Source of the DNA: Galeopsis tetrahit
Lineage: Eukaryota; Streptophyta; Magnoliopsida; Lamiales; Lamiaceae
Direction: 5' to 3'
NCBI GenBank assembly: GCA_963675135.1
Contig: OY776131.1
Span: 26,961,881 to 27,025,880, forward strand
DNA length: 64,000 bases
Part shown: in pieces, positions 24,030-35,395 of the stretch
Numbering within the stretch: the first letter of the stretch is position 1
How the letters are laid out: every line of letters begins with the position of its first letter
Position numbers and translations under genes: made by a program
Notes under the pieces: generated by a model
What the model was told of the DNA's origin: nothing
What the model saw: only the letters and a program-made list of their open reading frames with translations
The model's database searches: none

Positions 24030-24334
24030 TGACTTAGACAGCGGTTCATAACCGCTGTCCAAGCCCATGCGTTTAAATAAAAAATTCACTTAGACAGCGG
24101 TTATCCAAGTCAAAAAACAAAAAAAAATACACATAGACAGCGGTTATGAACCGCTGTCCAAGTGACTTTACTTGGACAGCGGTTCAAAACCGCTGTCTAA
24201 GACCTCTCTTGCACAGCTTTTAAAAAGAGCTCTCCAAGTGCAATTTCACTTGCACAGCTCCCACTTGGAGAGCTCGTTTAAAAGCTCTCCAAGACCCTTT
24301 TTTAAAGCTCTCCAAAGTCAAATGTGTAGTAGTG
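24030..24334. repeat. CACTA right subterminal and terminal repeats
   Basis: Inverted units of GACAGCGGTT and AACCGCTGTCCAAG at about 24036-24200 are followed by AGCTCTCCAAGTG-type units and the terminus AAATGTGTAGTAGTG ending at 24334. Confidence 0.88.
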
Positions 24335-25712
24335 GCCCTACGAAGGAGTTTGTCATGGAAAAAGGAATAAGACAAGGGGCGAATGTTTGAGTTTGATGAT
24401 GAATAAGGCAGTGGAGTCGGGTCAGTTTAAGCCGGTACTTGTTGGTCAAGACAAAGTGGCGGTTTCTCAATTGCAGTTTGCGGACGACACCCTGTTTTTT
24501 GGCGAGGCTACTAGCAGGAATATCATCACGTTGAAAAGCACGCTTAGGATGTTTGAGATGTGGTCGGGCCTTAAAATTAATTTTCACAAAAGTACTCTCT
24601 GTGGGGTGAACGTTCCACTCGAGACATTGAAGGAGTGGGCGTCGATCATGAACTGCAAGATAGAGGAGTTTCCAGTGAAATATTGGGGGCATAAAATCGG
24701 TGATAATCCCAGAAATCACTCTTTCTGAAAGGAGGCTATAGGCAAGGTGGAAGCAAGATTAAACTCGTGGGACGTTAAATCTCTTTCTTTTGGAGGCAGG
24801 ATGGTGCTCGTAAACACGGTTCTCTCTAACCTACCCACTTACGCCCTTTCCCTTAACAAAGCCCCAGCCAAATCCATCAAAACTATTCAATCAAGCCAAA
24901 GGCGGTTTCTGTGGTGCAGCGACCACCCCAAGGTTAGTAAGATTTCATGGGTGAGTTGGGATATTGTGTGTAGATCTAAAGAAAAAGGGGGTTTGGGCAT
25001 TAAAATTTTGCATCTGTTTAATTTAGCTTTACTTGGGAAATGGGGGTGGAAATGTTTGGAATCTAGTGATTGTCTCTGGAGGAAAATTTTAATATCTAAA
25101 TATGGCAGCTTCGATAATTGCGTAGAGAAGTATAGGATAAATGGCAGAAGTAGAGCTGTTATTCGAGCCGAGTCGAGTCGAGTATTTGAGGTTCGATCTC
25201 GACTCGAGCTCTTATCGAGCCGAGCCGAGCTCGGCTCAATAACATTACCGAGTTAAAAATTGAGCTCGGTTCGACTCGTTAACGAGTCTAACGAGCCTAT
25301 CGAGTCGAGCCGAGCCTAACGAGCCTAATGAAAATTTTTACAAAAATTTAGTTATCGAGCCTAACAAGTCGAGCTCGAGCCGGCTCGTTAGTAAATCGAG
25401 TATTTAACGAGCTCGAGCTCGGCTCATTAAGCTAAACGAATGGAGCCTTATCGAGCCTTAACAAGTCGAGCTAGCACTAGTTTGGCTGAAGTAAAGTGGA
25501 GGAAGCCTTGGATTATGATTTGGTACTGCGCTGTGTGGGTAATGTGGCACAGCAGAAATAATCTGCTATTCATGGGAGAAGCTTCGGACAGTGAGGAAGT
25601 GGTTGACAAAATTAAAAGACACACATTTAGATGGCTAAAAGTGAGGGAATTATTAGCTAGAGGGATTTCTTTAAATGAGTGGAGTAGGGAGCCTACACAC
25701 TGTATTATGTAA
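24335..25712 (+). pseudogene. LINE ORF2, 3' part: second half of RT and C-terminal domain
   Basis: The frame continues from 3409 as 'TKEFVMEKGIRQG'. A deletion then removes the codons between 'RQG' and 'SLMMNKAVESGQF' (the conserved DPLSP block) and shifts the frame. The catalytic 'FADDTLFF' near 24480 is intact. A TGA at about 24726-24728 replaces an expected tryptophan. 'SFGGRMVLVNTVL' and the zinc-knuckle/RVT region follow, interrupted by a small inserted element and a deletion (25150-25475). The end reads 'VMWHSRNNLLFMGEA' to a stop at 25710-25712. Confidence 0.88.
25150..25475. mobile_element. Short GAGCC/GAGCT-rich palindromic insertion, hAT-MITE-like
   Basis: The segment is made of overlapping GAGCCGAG, CTCGAGCTC and GAGCTCGGCTC strings in both orientations and separates two parts of the LINE C-terminal domain. 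It looks like the small hAT-derived elements with this composition in many eudicots. I could not define a clean target duplication, and part of the LINE is missing, so borders are approximate. Confidence 0.55.
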
Positions 25713-25830
25713 GGCCTGTTGTTTCTATTTGTATTTGTCTTTGTGTTGGTTTTGTTTCTCTTTGTAATTGATTGAGGGGTATTCCTGATACCCGATTAAT
25801 AAAATTTTGTTGTTTTCAAAAAAAAAAAAA
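25713..25830 (+). other. LINE 3' UTR and poly(A) tail
   Basis: The UTR is T/G-rich, carries an ATTAATAAAATT signal-like string near 25796 and ends with 13 A residues. This is the normal LINE 3' end. The 5' target duplication is outside the window. Confidence 0.85.
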
Positions 25831-26854
25831 TGTACCATGGAGAAAGAAATGGTGGGTAAATGAAAGGAGAAGAAAACTAAATAAAATATTTTAAAAAAAT
25901 GTCAAAAGCATTTTAAAATAAATTTTAAAAAAAAACTGTAAAAAAAAAAAAAAAAAAACGGACTCACCAAAATTGAGGATTTCAAAATAGAGAAATAAGA
26001 GGAAGCCACGTAAAATGAAGACTGTGAAATATATGTATTAAAGATATGATATAATTATTGACTCGTTCGAACTAGTAAATTCAGTTAGTTTAAAAGATTA
26101 TGTTATTTTTATCTTAAAAGATTACACAACCTTCATAATTTGTACATTTTCTACTATTTCAAACATTTTATACATGTTATATTCATACACCAATCAACTT
26201 AAAAAATACAAATCTCAAATCTTAGTTAACCAAAAAAAAAAAACCATGTTTTAATAAATTACGTCAAATAAATGCTAATTTTTAAAATCATCAGTAGACG
26301 ACAAAAGAGGGGGGGGGGGGGGGAGGGGAGATGTGAAAAATGTGAGAATGTAAATAAAGATGAGAGATGAGTAATGTAAATGTAAGATAGATAAACGGCT
26401 GCAAATAGAATTTGAGAAAATAGGGGCTTTAAAAAAAACAGTGTATTTAATTTTTTTAAAAAGAATTTAAAAGTAAAAAAAGAGACGGTTTAAAAAAAAA
26501 AAAAACCAACTCATAAAAATGCAGTATTTCAAATTAAACAAATTAAAAATGCAGTATTTCAAATTAAACAAATTAAAAATGCAAATTAAACAAATTAAAA
26601 ATACAGTATTTCAAATTAAACAAATTAAAAATGCAGTATCAAAATTTACATTTCAAACATATACTCGGGGGAAGATGGCGGAAAAATATAGTCTCTAAAT
26701 CAACACAAAATGTCATTAAAATTATACTCCATTACAACTGGTCCGGACAAAAAACTAGTCAATGAAATTAGAAGTTTCGACAATAGTAGAATAAAAATAA
26801 AGCACACGTGCAAAATTTCTGGGTCCGTCACTATCATTAGTGATTGAACAGTGA
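25831..26854. other. AT-rich spacer with tandem repeats and a long G run
   Basis: No gene recognised. About four copies of a unit of roughly 33 bp (AAATGCAGTATTTCAAATTAAACAAATTAA-like, some shortened) lie at about 26514-26640. A G homopolymer of about 18 followed by AGGGGAG is at 26310-26332. Confidence 0.6.
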
Positions 26855-28876
26855 CTAAATGACTAGTAATTTAACCGAGTTTGGTATTATTGGTTTGAGT
26901 TGCTTCCACACATTGGCAGTTGCGATGTGTCGAGAACTTTTAAATTTAACTATTTTTGGTCCTCCGAACTTATCCTTATCCTTAGGATGATTGCATTTAC
27001 AAGATGCATCAAAAGGTTCAACAATCAATTCTTGGAGACTTGCAGCAGCATATTTGATGATGAATGCAGCAGCTATCCACTGTTTTGAACTGCCCAAATA
27101 TCCCGACAGCTTCACTTCCCTCAAATTTGGAGAACACTTTTTTACCGCAGCATTATATTCAAATTTTCGAATAAAATAGGAATCGGAATTAGGGAGCTCA
27201 AACTCATTTGGGTGCTTCATCTGATTAACATTTACAATGTAAATAATTATGTCGCAAATAAAATAAAATATTGATTAATCGAATTGCAAAACCATATATA
27301 TATATATATATATATCGAATTACAGAGGAAAAAATGATACTTCCATCTATTAGTTTCCCATTTCTTTTGAAAGTTTTGATTAAAGAATATGATAAATTAA
27401 TAGACGTAGTACAGATTATAATTGAGAGAAAAAAAAAAAAATTAATATAAGATAAAGTATGATAAAATAATAAAATGACAAAAATTGAATGAAAAACTTA
27501 TTATGGAATGTCCAATAAATAAATGTATGAAAGTTATAGTGAAACGGAGGAGAGAGTATATTGTAATTGATAAATACACTAGGATAAATTAAAAACAAAA
27601 GAATGAAGATAATTACGCATGATATTGGTTAGAAAAATCAAGATAAAAAATGATCAATACATACCTTCAACTCAAATTTCTCTAACGAACGACATGCTTC
27701 AATCAGTTTAACCATCGGATACATCGGATACATATGCACATCCATCATCGGATACATCGGATACATAGGCACATCCCAGTACCGGTCACTGTAATGCCAT
27801 TCGACCACTAGGTGTTTGACATTAATCAATTCAAGAAGACAATCGTACTACAGCAACGTCAAACATGTACTACTATTAATTATTTTAAGAAAAATGTAAG
27901 GAAAACAGAAAAAAAAAAAAAAATCATTACATTATTTACCTGAGAAATAGGTAAGCTCCATAACGAATCTAAACCCCATAACGTAATCCGAACAAACAGT
28001 AGTTGACTAAGTATGCAAGGTGAAAATTGTGCACCAATTCTTCCTCCGAAAGGGGTGAAACCTCGAATATCACTAGAATTGAACTCAATAAGCTTTGGGA
28101 CATTATTGACACATACAACACATGTACGAACCAATTCATGCAACCTCAGAGAGACGAGGTTAATCAAATTTTCGATCTTGATTGATTCCAACTTGGCCAG
28201 AACATATATTTAAATGTTGCAACTTGGGATGCCCAACAATCATAACTTTTCTCAATTCTCGATCTTCAAGAGATAAAGTTTCAAGATTAGGAGAATGGGA
28301 GAGGATAAGTTTAATGAGTTGATCATCCACACCAATTTCACACAAATGCAACTCTCTCACACATTTGAGGCCTCCTAAATTGTTAAGTTGAAGATGGTAA
28401 TTCCCCTCTCTAGAGGGATAATAATCTCTTAAAGTAATATCAATGATTTCAACTCCCCTAGTCAACACAAACTCAACCCACCTCTTCATGTACATATTCA
28501 TATTCACTACATCCTTCAAACCAAACATGTCTAGCTTGAATTCTTTCAAGGATTGTCCACCCTTGTATGAATTCAGAGTATGATTGATCATTTTTAAACT
28601 TTTCTTTTCCTTATATTCTTCTTTTGAAAGAAATTGAGAAAAGTTGAGTCGAGCGATTAGATTGTGGAGAGGTCACCAACGAGTTGAAATGACACTTGTG
28701 GCTGTAGCTTCTTTCACGGTAAGACGAGAGATTATGGATATAAGAATATCGTCTCCCAATTTGCTAATTTTGTCCTCCTTCTCCCCATCCTCCTTCCTGT
28801 CCTTCTTCTTCCTCTTACTTCTTGTCATGCCTTTCTTTATACACACAAAAACACAAACAATTATAAAACCAAGCAA
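26855..28876 (-). pseudogene. F-box/FBD/LRR-type gene, broken
   Basis: Minus strand. The first exon opens with a basic leader and an F-box ('KISKLGDDILISIISRLTVK'), the Skp1-binding part of SCF ubiquitin ligases. LRR-like segments follow ('LSHSPNLETLSLEDREL', 'IKIENLINLVSLRLHEL') to a donor at about 27939. A second exon is at 27665-27847 and a third, FBD-like, at 26855-27220 ('NLREVKLSGYLG'). Two lesions are seen: an in-frame TGA at 28673-28675 just after 'STRW', and a one-base frameshift near 28200. Exon 2 contains a short M-Y-P tandem repeat. An upstream splice donor near 29395 may belong to a 5' UTR exon. Confidence 0.82.
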
Positions 28877-29728
28877 TTACATTAGTACAATTAACTATTT
28901 GAAAATTTAAAAAAAAATACGGCAAACAAGAAAAATGGACCAACATAAAATAAAATTAAATGACATGTGTATTATCATATTGTTTGAATCTATTTTTTAA
29001 AGCATAGCAACTTCAACAAAAATAATAAAGTAATACTGAAATTATAAAAAGAATAGTCACCAGAATATTTTCAAGAATTTGTTTTATAAGAAGAAAATAG
29101 GACCTACAGTCTGAAGTGAGTTAATTAAGAAATAGGAATAAATTAATTTCCAAGATATATGACCAACATTGAGTAATTGAAATTATAAATTGAAGTGAGT
29201 GAAACGTGAAAATTATAGTATTATTATCTAAACTGAGCAAAGCATGAGTAATATATTGAAAATTGAAGTTTAATGTGAACAGATTTCAACAAACATTAAA
29301 AGTTAAAACAACTCACAATTAGAGAAATTAATACAAGAATCATATTATCGAAATTAATACATTGAAAATTGAAGCATGAATAATTGGGTTACTTACCTTT
29401 GGTGTGAAGAATTGAAACTCTGTGCTGCTAAAAAGAGGCAGGGCGACAAGGTTTATTAGAATTAGAGAAGAGAATGATCTCTATATAGGTGTGAGATTAG
29501 GGATTCAAAGATGGGCTTTTCAATCGAGGGTTCATAATAAAATATTTATTTTTGCAAAAAAAATTATAAAATGTATATTAGGAAAAATTATATAAATATC
29601 TCCTTTTAAAAAAAACAGAATCTCCGTTGATGTGTTACTGTGTTAGATTACGAAAATAATATTCAGTTTCCATCATAACCGGTGGCGGTAACCACAACTA
29701 TAAAAGAAGGGTTTGTTTTGAATTTAAG
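28877..29728 (-). other. Upstream region of the F-box gene
   Basis: AT-rich. A possible 5' UTR exon lies at about 29398-29500 with a minus-strand donor AAAGGTAAG. No other feature seen. Confidence 0.35.
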
Positions 29729-30742
29729 TAGGTGTTTTCTGTCCACTTTGTGCTCACTTTTTTTTTATACTTAAAAAAATACCTCTCTTAGTCCCATATT
29801 AACTTTCACTACATACATACACACAAGTCAACTCACTTATTTATTTTTTTAGGGCCCATTTGGTGGAAATCATTAAATATCTCATATATGGGCCCGATAT
29901 TGGGTATACATGATAAAACCCATATTCACAATGTATTTTCACATTTGGTATGCACCATGAGTATGTGAGATGATTAGTAAAATAAAGTTTGCATTTGTCC
30001 ATATTGTCCTCATAGATTTTTTAATATTCCACAATTGCCCCCTCTCAAATTTGAAAGCCCTCGTTCTGGCTTAGGTCTGAGGACAACTACAAGCAAATTA
30101 GGGTCACAAACGCCGAAACTTTGAGAGCCGTCGAACCCAACAATCTGCTCCCGACTTGCCCGTTTTGTCATCGAAGGATGAGGTACCGATGAAGTGAGTC
30201 AGGTACACTCATGGATGTCGGCATCATTCTCGTCGTTTTTCCATTGATTGGGTTTCGCGATGCGTAGAACGACGGCGATAGATTTCAAGATTGATGTGGA
30301 CGAATTTTCAGAAGAACTTAATGTGGTATGTCTATTGAAAAATACGCCATAATCTGTTAAACAATTGCTTATGATGAATGCCTATTGATGTTTTGTGATT
30401 CGAATTTTTGGTTTCAATTTGTTTGGTGTTTAGGTCTTATGCATACCAATTTTTTGTGCTTCAATTTTAGGCTTCAATTTACTATGTGTTATTAAATATT
30501 TCGGGTTTTGAATTTGCAACTGAAAAAATGGTCTTTGCGCATTTAACGTGTTCGTGTTTACATCCAAGTACGGCTTGATTTGCATATCTTTAAGTTTCAC
30601 ATCATGATAAATTTAGTTGTACTTTGTATCACTGTTATAACCCCCAACTACACCCATTCAATGCATCGGCTATTTAACATGCTTTCGTATCCAGTAATTA
30701 CCATCATTCTTGCTTTTTAATCGTACTTCTGTTACCCTGCAT

Positions 30743-31638
30743 ATGGAGACCATTGAGAAACGGGTGGAGGTCGAGGAAATACCTCCACAAGAGTCATACT
30801 TGTACACTGGAAAGTGGAACGAACGGTCGGTGACCACTTTTGTTAACATTCTAGTTAAGGAGAAGCGTGAAGGGTACTGGAAGAACAACGGCTGCAACGA
30901 CGCATCACTGGCAGAGGCACATGGCGTCGTTAATATCGTGACTAGTCATGATTTCACTTGGGATGATGTTTTGATGCAGGTTAACATGCTGAAAAGGAGG
31001 TATGCTACATTTGGGAGTGTGCTCAATACCCCTGGTGTTAACTGGGATAGGGAAGTGAACTTCGTGTGAGGTTTTGCAACCCGTTGTTCTCATCTCACAC
31101 AGGTATCTTATTTTGTAGTTATATTTTTCAAACAATCTGGCTACACATAGGCATAAATATACTCGTCTTGATAGTTGATTTATGTTGTCTCTCACGTATG
31201 TAGGCCGATGACTTTGCTAATGCTTACTTCCACAAGGGTGACTTGTTGTACGACCGACTTCATTTACTGTTTGAACCTGAATCTCCCCGCCGCCCCGAGA
31301 TTATCCAAATCAGCTCAGGTGATGTGCCTAACTGTGCTCGTAATCCCATTTCGGTCGTTGACTCTGACGATGAGCTTGAGGTTAAATCACCAGATACTGC
31401 ATTCCGGAAGCCACCTCGTACAAGGCTGTTTCACAGTCCAGCTGAAAGTCCATCTTGCTTCATGATAAGCGCTGAATCCAACAATCTGCAGCCAGGCGAG
31501 GTACGTCAAGCATTTGGGACCACAGCTAACAACATGTTGGTCGTGGATAACGATCAGCGCGGAGCTGTTGATGCCCAAGCTAGCTCGTGTGCATCGTGTA
31601 GCCCTCATAAGCTGGCCTACTCACACAGTCGCGATTAG
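30743..31638 (+). pseudogene. Myb/SANT-like DNA-binding protein of PIF/Harbinger type
   Basis: Exon 1 is 30743-31102 (ATG at 30743; donor GT at 31103) and exon 2 is 31204-31638. The N-terminal part contains 'GKWNERSVTTFVNILVKEKR' and a 'LKRRY..F' segment, matching Myb/SANT-like domains of Harbinger ORF1 and related plant proteins. These bind the element ends together with the transposase. Exon 2 begins 'ADDFANAYFHKGD', a common continuation in this family, then a Ser/Pro-rich tail. An in-frame TGA at 31067-31069 breaks exon 1. Confidence 0.7.
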
Positions 31639-32731
31639 AGGCTGTGTACTTCGTCCAAAAATATCACTGTGTTTAAGTAGTTAGTGTGTTATAACCTACG
31701 CGTCTACGTACGTGATGATCTTATGTGTTTGTGTTTTGAATCATGTCTTTTGTATCTAGTATGTGTGACATCTGTGGTATTAGTCACACCTTTTGAAGTT
31801 GGTAGTCTAGAACTCAGTAGTGTGTGCTTCTTGGATGATTTATGCCTAATTATGCAGTCTATATTTTGTCAGTATTGTTATGTTATCAGGGGACGCAAAT
31901 CCAAGTATATGTTGTTATGTTATCAGTGTTTGGATAGATTGTTGTTAACTGCTGTGAACATGTGACTGTTTTAATTATCATGCAATAGAGGTTTGTTGTT
32001 AATTGTTGTGGGCTTTGATTGTCTTTAGTCCTGGTTCAAAATTTTGATTGATGGAACTGCAAAAGATGAAGAAATAGATTCAAAGATAACCTGGTGGCTT
32101 GACATCTTTAATTCAAAGAATGAATTCATTGATATTAGAACCTAGCTGTATATTGAGTTTTCAAGATTGTCTTATTCTAGCAGAAGCATAATTTAATATT
32201 TTCTAGAGTCTTAATCCACAGGCAACACAATTACCTACTTGCAATTAACCAATATATATTGAAAAAATTAACTAAAACAGATACATGAGCACAAAAACTA
32301 GCACACCTGACAAGCATCTCCATCAAAAGGTCAAAACAAACGCATGTATTAATATTAATCACTCAAAATCCAAAAGACATTATTCATCTACCCCATAAAG
32401 TAAAGTACTTGAACTAAGAGTCTTTTATAGTCTATGCACGTAATACACTAAATTACCCCGATTGGCTCAGTTTAATACGTCAACTACATGGATCCATCCA
32501 ATTGGCACACAAGATATCAAAATGAAGGTTGGAGTACATTGATCACAGCATTAGCCACAGTAATAGTTTACAAAAAACAAAATGTTGATGACCAAAACAT
32601 GCACCCAACTACATAACGTTTGCTCAGATGGACAACATCAAGTCCCACTAATACATAAGCATCGTCCATTACCAGATTTATATAAGCAAAAGATGTTCAC
32701 AATATGTTCCAGCGATGTCGGAACTTGATAC
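31639..32731. other. Non-coding middle of the Harbinger-type element
   Basis: The two genes converge here. AT-rich, no transposase or other ORF recognised over about 1.1 kb. Confidence 0.5.
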
Positions 32732-33849
32732 CTACTTTTGTGCACTACGTGCACGTTCGAGTAAAAGGTTGCAATATACTTCACGAGCATCGTCTGTGTA
32801 CCCCATGAATATCTCGAGCTGGTTAGGATTTGCGCCTAGAATCTCGGACACACCGATCTTATCCAACAAAGATAACGACTTAATGTTGCCCAACAATTCG
32901 AACAATGATTTTCGAGCAACACCCATATCATGATCATGGCCGATTCGAGATGCAAGCTGCGAAATCTGTTCACGAGTGGAGATATAAAACTCTTGAAGCT
33001 CTCCGCCAACAGACGGCTCATTTGTATGACAGTTTTTCTTGCGCTTAGACGTAGCTGCTATAGACGGGTCATTATCCTTCTTCATATCAGTGGTGTTGTT
33101 CGTATTGCCTTCATTATCTTTAAGTCCGCTCTCAACCCGTTCTCCAATTATGCTCTCAATATCTATGAAGTTGTCGCCATTCGAGTCTTGGTTAACCTCT
33201 ACACGAGCGCGCTTGGCACGTGCATCTATCGCTCTCTTAGTTGCGTCAACCACGTCTATCGCACCATCTCCGGGATGAGAGGTTCCACTGCAATATATGG
33301 CCGAGCGTACTTGTCTAGCCCTTTCAGCTCAAACACTCGATGACAACTATTGTACAGAGGAAACCCACACAATCGAAACCATGCATTCCACTCCCACTCC
33401 TACAATCAAATATTGAATTGGTTACCAACACCAACATTAGTGTAATTGACTCAAAAATATATAATCAAATAAAAGGTTTCTACTACCTTTCCATTGTTCC
33501 AGTACACAGCTGGATCAATCGTCGCCTCGTTAGTGTTGAAGTTGTACAACACCCCCTTTGTCCGAAACAAGAATGCACGGAAGTATAGGTGACGAGTGGA
33601 GATGTCTTCCATCTTCATCTTGATAACAGCAGGTGACACTTGCAGACCAGAAGGTGACTCGTAAATCCGTGCAACATCAGCAATAAGAATGTTATACTTC
33701 ACATCTGAGTTGATTGTTCGTGTCTTCAACAAGTCCTCCACAGTCTCAAGCAGAGAGTCTTCGTCGTGGAAAGTCCAGCCTCTGAATACACGCGTATCAA
33801 AGTCATCGCTGAGCTGACACTCATTCGGATGGACACTTGAACTAGCCAT
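32732..33849 (-). pseudogene. Second Harbinger-associated, Myb/SANT-type companion gene (fragmentary)
   Basis: Exon 1 is 33487-33849 (ATG at 33847-33849; donor GTAGTA) and exon 2 begins at 33399. Exon 1 contains 'RVFRGWTFHDEDSLLETVED' and ends 'AVYWNNGK'. Exon 2 continues 'EWEWNAWFRLCGFPLYN' but needs a frame change near 33290 to reach the long charged C-terminus that ends at 32732 ('LLERARSAQK'). The C-terminal layout (charged linker, then a helical region) resembles Myb/SANT-like proteins of PIF/Harbinger elements. The family call is tentative. Confidence 0.5.
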
Positions 33850-35118
33850 TCTACACAGCTGTATTGAGAAAGAGAATGATACGGGTTCGTTAATATGCAT
33901 GTACAAATGTGACGTTGTATAAACTACAACTAATGTTCATAACAGCAGCCATCACAACATTCAACACTTCATACACCACATACACACTAAACCCTAAATA
34001 AACAGCCGGAAGTACAGGTAATAGGTAATAAATTGAATTTCAATTTAATAAAGACAGTAGTATTGGCACAAGGTCTCCAAAAATTAAAATGAATTACACT
34101 TTAATAAACACAGGAGTAGAAGTTTTAGAGATGCATATGTAATAAGAAATTACCAGAAAATTCAATAATTATAAAAGGGTTGTAATCAGTATTTAGACAT
34201 CCATGGGCATACACACAAAACCCAACTACATTCCATCAACAAGAAGATCATCAAACTTCCCTCACAGTAGAAGGCAGTATACAACTAAGTAATGTAATAC
34301 CACCCATGACAGCAACTAACCCACAAGTACTACTGTTTGACATGCAAACTTAAGGCAAAGAAAGCATGTATCATAAGAACATAAACCCATCATCACAAAA
34401 CATATCACTGTTCAATTAGACCTAAATAACACAAGAAATCACCAATACAAAAAAAATAAAAAATAAAAACCAGATCGTGCAACACCTGCAAATCCACAAC
34501 CCTAACACTGTAGACATAATGAAAAGACAAGAAATTAGAGTTTGAGTGGTGCGTACCGATGAAATACAGAAAGATCCAAACTTTCACAAACCGATCAAAC
34601 GCGCGTTTTTTAGACACTATTCCCAGAACCCTAGCAAAAAATGAACAGATAATCAAAATGCATGTGTATAAACCCAAAAATTTGAAAAAAAAAAGGGAAG
34701 AAGAAAGAAAAACAAGAAACGTGAGAGACGGCCACTAACTCCGACGCCGAAGGTCGCCGACACCAGTAGATCCCTTCGCCACCAGGTCGCTGGCCTGAAG
34801 TTGTCGCCAACTCAAAATCGCCGAATCGGAGTGGAAGAGGAAGAGTCTCGAAGAATTAAATTGTGACAGAAAGTGTAGATTTTGGGTTTAAATATGAAGG
34901 GCATAGATGGTATTTGGGTTTCCACACCAAAGTCGCTTTTTCCCAAGATAGCCTATCTCACCTCATTTCCAAAGACAAAAAACGCAGTCTAATCTTCAAC
35001 TTGTAATGTGCTTCCACTTTTGTAGTGGGCCTTGGAGACTTCCACCAAACAAAAAATAGGCCAAGATTAGACCAAATCTCACATTTATCATGTCTAATCT
35101 TGACCACCAAATGAGCCC
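33850..35118. other. Right non-coding part of the Harbinger-type element
   Basis: Probably the promoter and 5' UTR of the minus-strand gene. A GC-richer stretch at about 34725-34850 precedes the terminus. No ORF recognised. Confidence 0.4.
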
Positions 35119-35395
35119 TTATAAAATTATATCTCAAAATTGTATTTATTATAATATTTTAAAAAATGTGGGTGAACAGTAAATATGAAAGTTTTTTTTG
35201 GGACAGAGGGAGTATATTTTAATTATAAAAAATATATTTAAGATAATGAATAAAAAATATATTTGGTAGATACTCAATCAATCTTGTTAGTAAAGTGAAA
35301 AAATATTCAAAAGTGAACTATTTAAATAGAATAAACATATTTTTTTATGAATCCAAAAAAAAAAAGAAATGACCACACTTTCGGTAGACGGAGGA

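Larger units (their letters stand above)
3410..24334. mobile_element. CACTA (En/Spm-type) DNA transposon carrying captured gene fragments and a nested Copia
   Basis: The element starts CACTACTACACATTT and ends with its exact inverse; the match continues with one or two differences for about 28 bp. It is flanked by GCC duplications. Both subterminal regions hold inverted copies of a motif built on GACAGCGGTT/AACCGCTGTC, the usual CACTA transposase-binding arrangement. Without the 15.3-kb Copia inside it, the element is about 5.6 kb. No TnpA- or TnpD-like transposase is recognisable, so it looks non-autonomous. It carries fragments of at least two host genes (LIM, SEC1), as known transduplicating CACTA elements do. 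Confidence 0.92.
1..25830 (+). mobile_element. L1-type non-LTR retrotransposon (LINE), split by a 20.9-kb CACTA element
   Basis: The two halves are 1-3409 and 24335-25830. In order they carry an ORF1 (DUF4283-like), an apurinic-like endonuclease, a reverse transcriptase, a C-terminal zinc-knuckle/RVT region and a 3' UTR ending in a poly(A) run at about 25818-25830. The 5' end lies outside the window. Removing 3410-24334 plus one copy of the GCC duplication restores a continuous RT reading frame across the break, so the halves are one element. The coding region has frameshifts, stops, a deletion and a small inserted element near 25150-25475, so this copy is dead. Clade assignment within plant L1 is inference. 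Confidence 0.9.
29852..35118. mobile_element. PIF/Harbinger-type element, non-autonomous, with two Myb/SANT-like genes
   Basis: The termini are GGGCCCATTTGGTGG (left) and CCACCAAATGAGCCC (right), 14 of 15 matching, flanked by TTA on both sides (29849-29851 and 35119-35121). A TTA duplication with G-rich TIRs is the PIF/Harbinger signature. The element holds a plus-strand Myb/SANT-like gene at the left and another coding unit on the minus strand at the right, facing each other. I find no DDE transposase ORF, so mobilisation in trans is inferred. Confidence 0.8.
29780..35214. mobile_element. Second Stowaway-like MITE, interrupted by a PIF/Harbinger-type element
   Basis: The left terminus TACCTCTCTTAGTCCCATATT (29780) pairs with the inverse of GGGACAGAGGGAGTA (ending 35214). 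Both outer ends carry TA. The MITE halves are 29780-29851 and about 35119-35214. The rest is the inserted 5.27-kb element. Confidence 0.7.
29729..35395. mobile_element. Stowaway-like MITE (family M) interrupted by another MITE
   Basis: The left end (29729-29780, 'TTTTCTGTCCACTTTGTGCTCAC') and right end (about 35214-35395, ending near 'TTCGGTAGACGGAGG') match the two ends of the uninterrupted copy at 50710-50952 ('CTCTGTCCACCAAAAGTG' ... 'CACTTTTGGTGGACGAGGG'). Everything between belongs to a second MITE inserted in it. Borders are good to a few bases. Confidence 0.65.

Noticed and set aside
25440..25712. Independent small gene after the GAGCC insertion
   Set aside because: Its translation is the C-terminus of the LINE ORF2, not a separate gene.
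30260..30326. Possible first exon ('MRRTTAIDFKIDVDEF') upstream of the Harbinger-type Myb gene
   Set aside because: Short, no homology, and the downstream ATG at 30743 already fits the family start.
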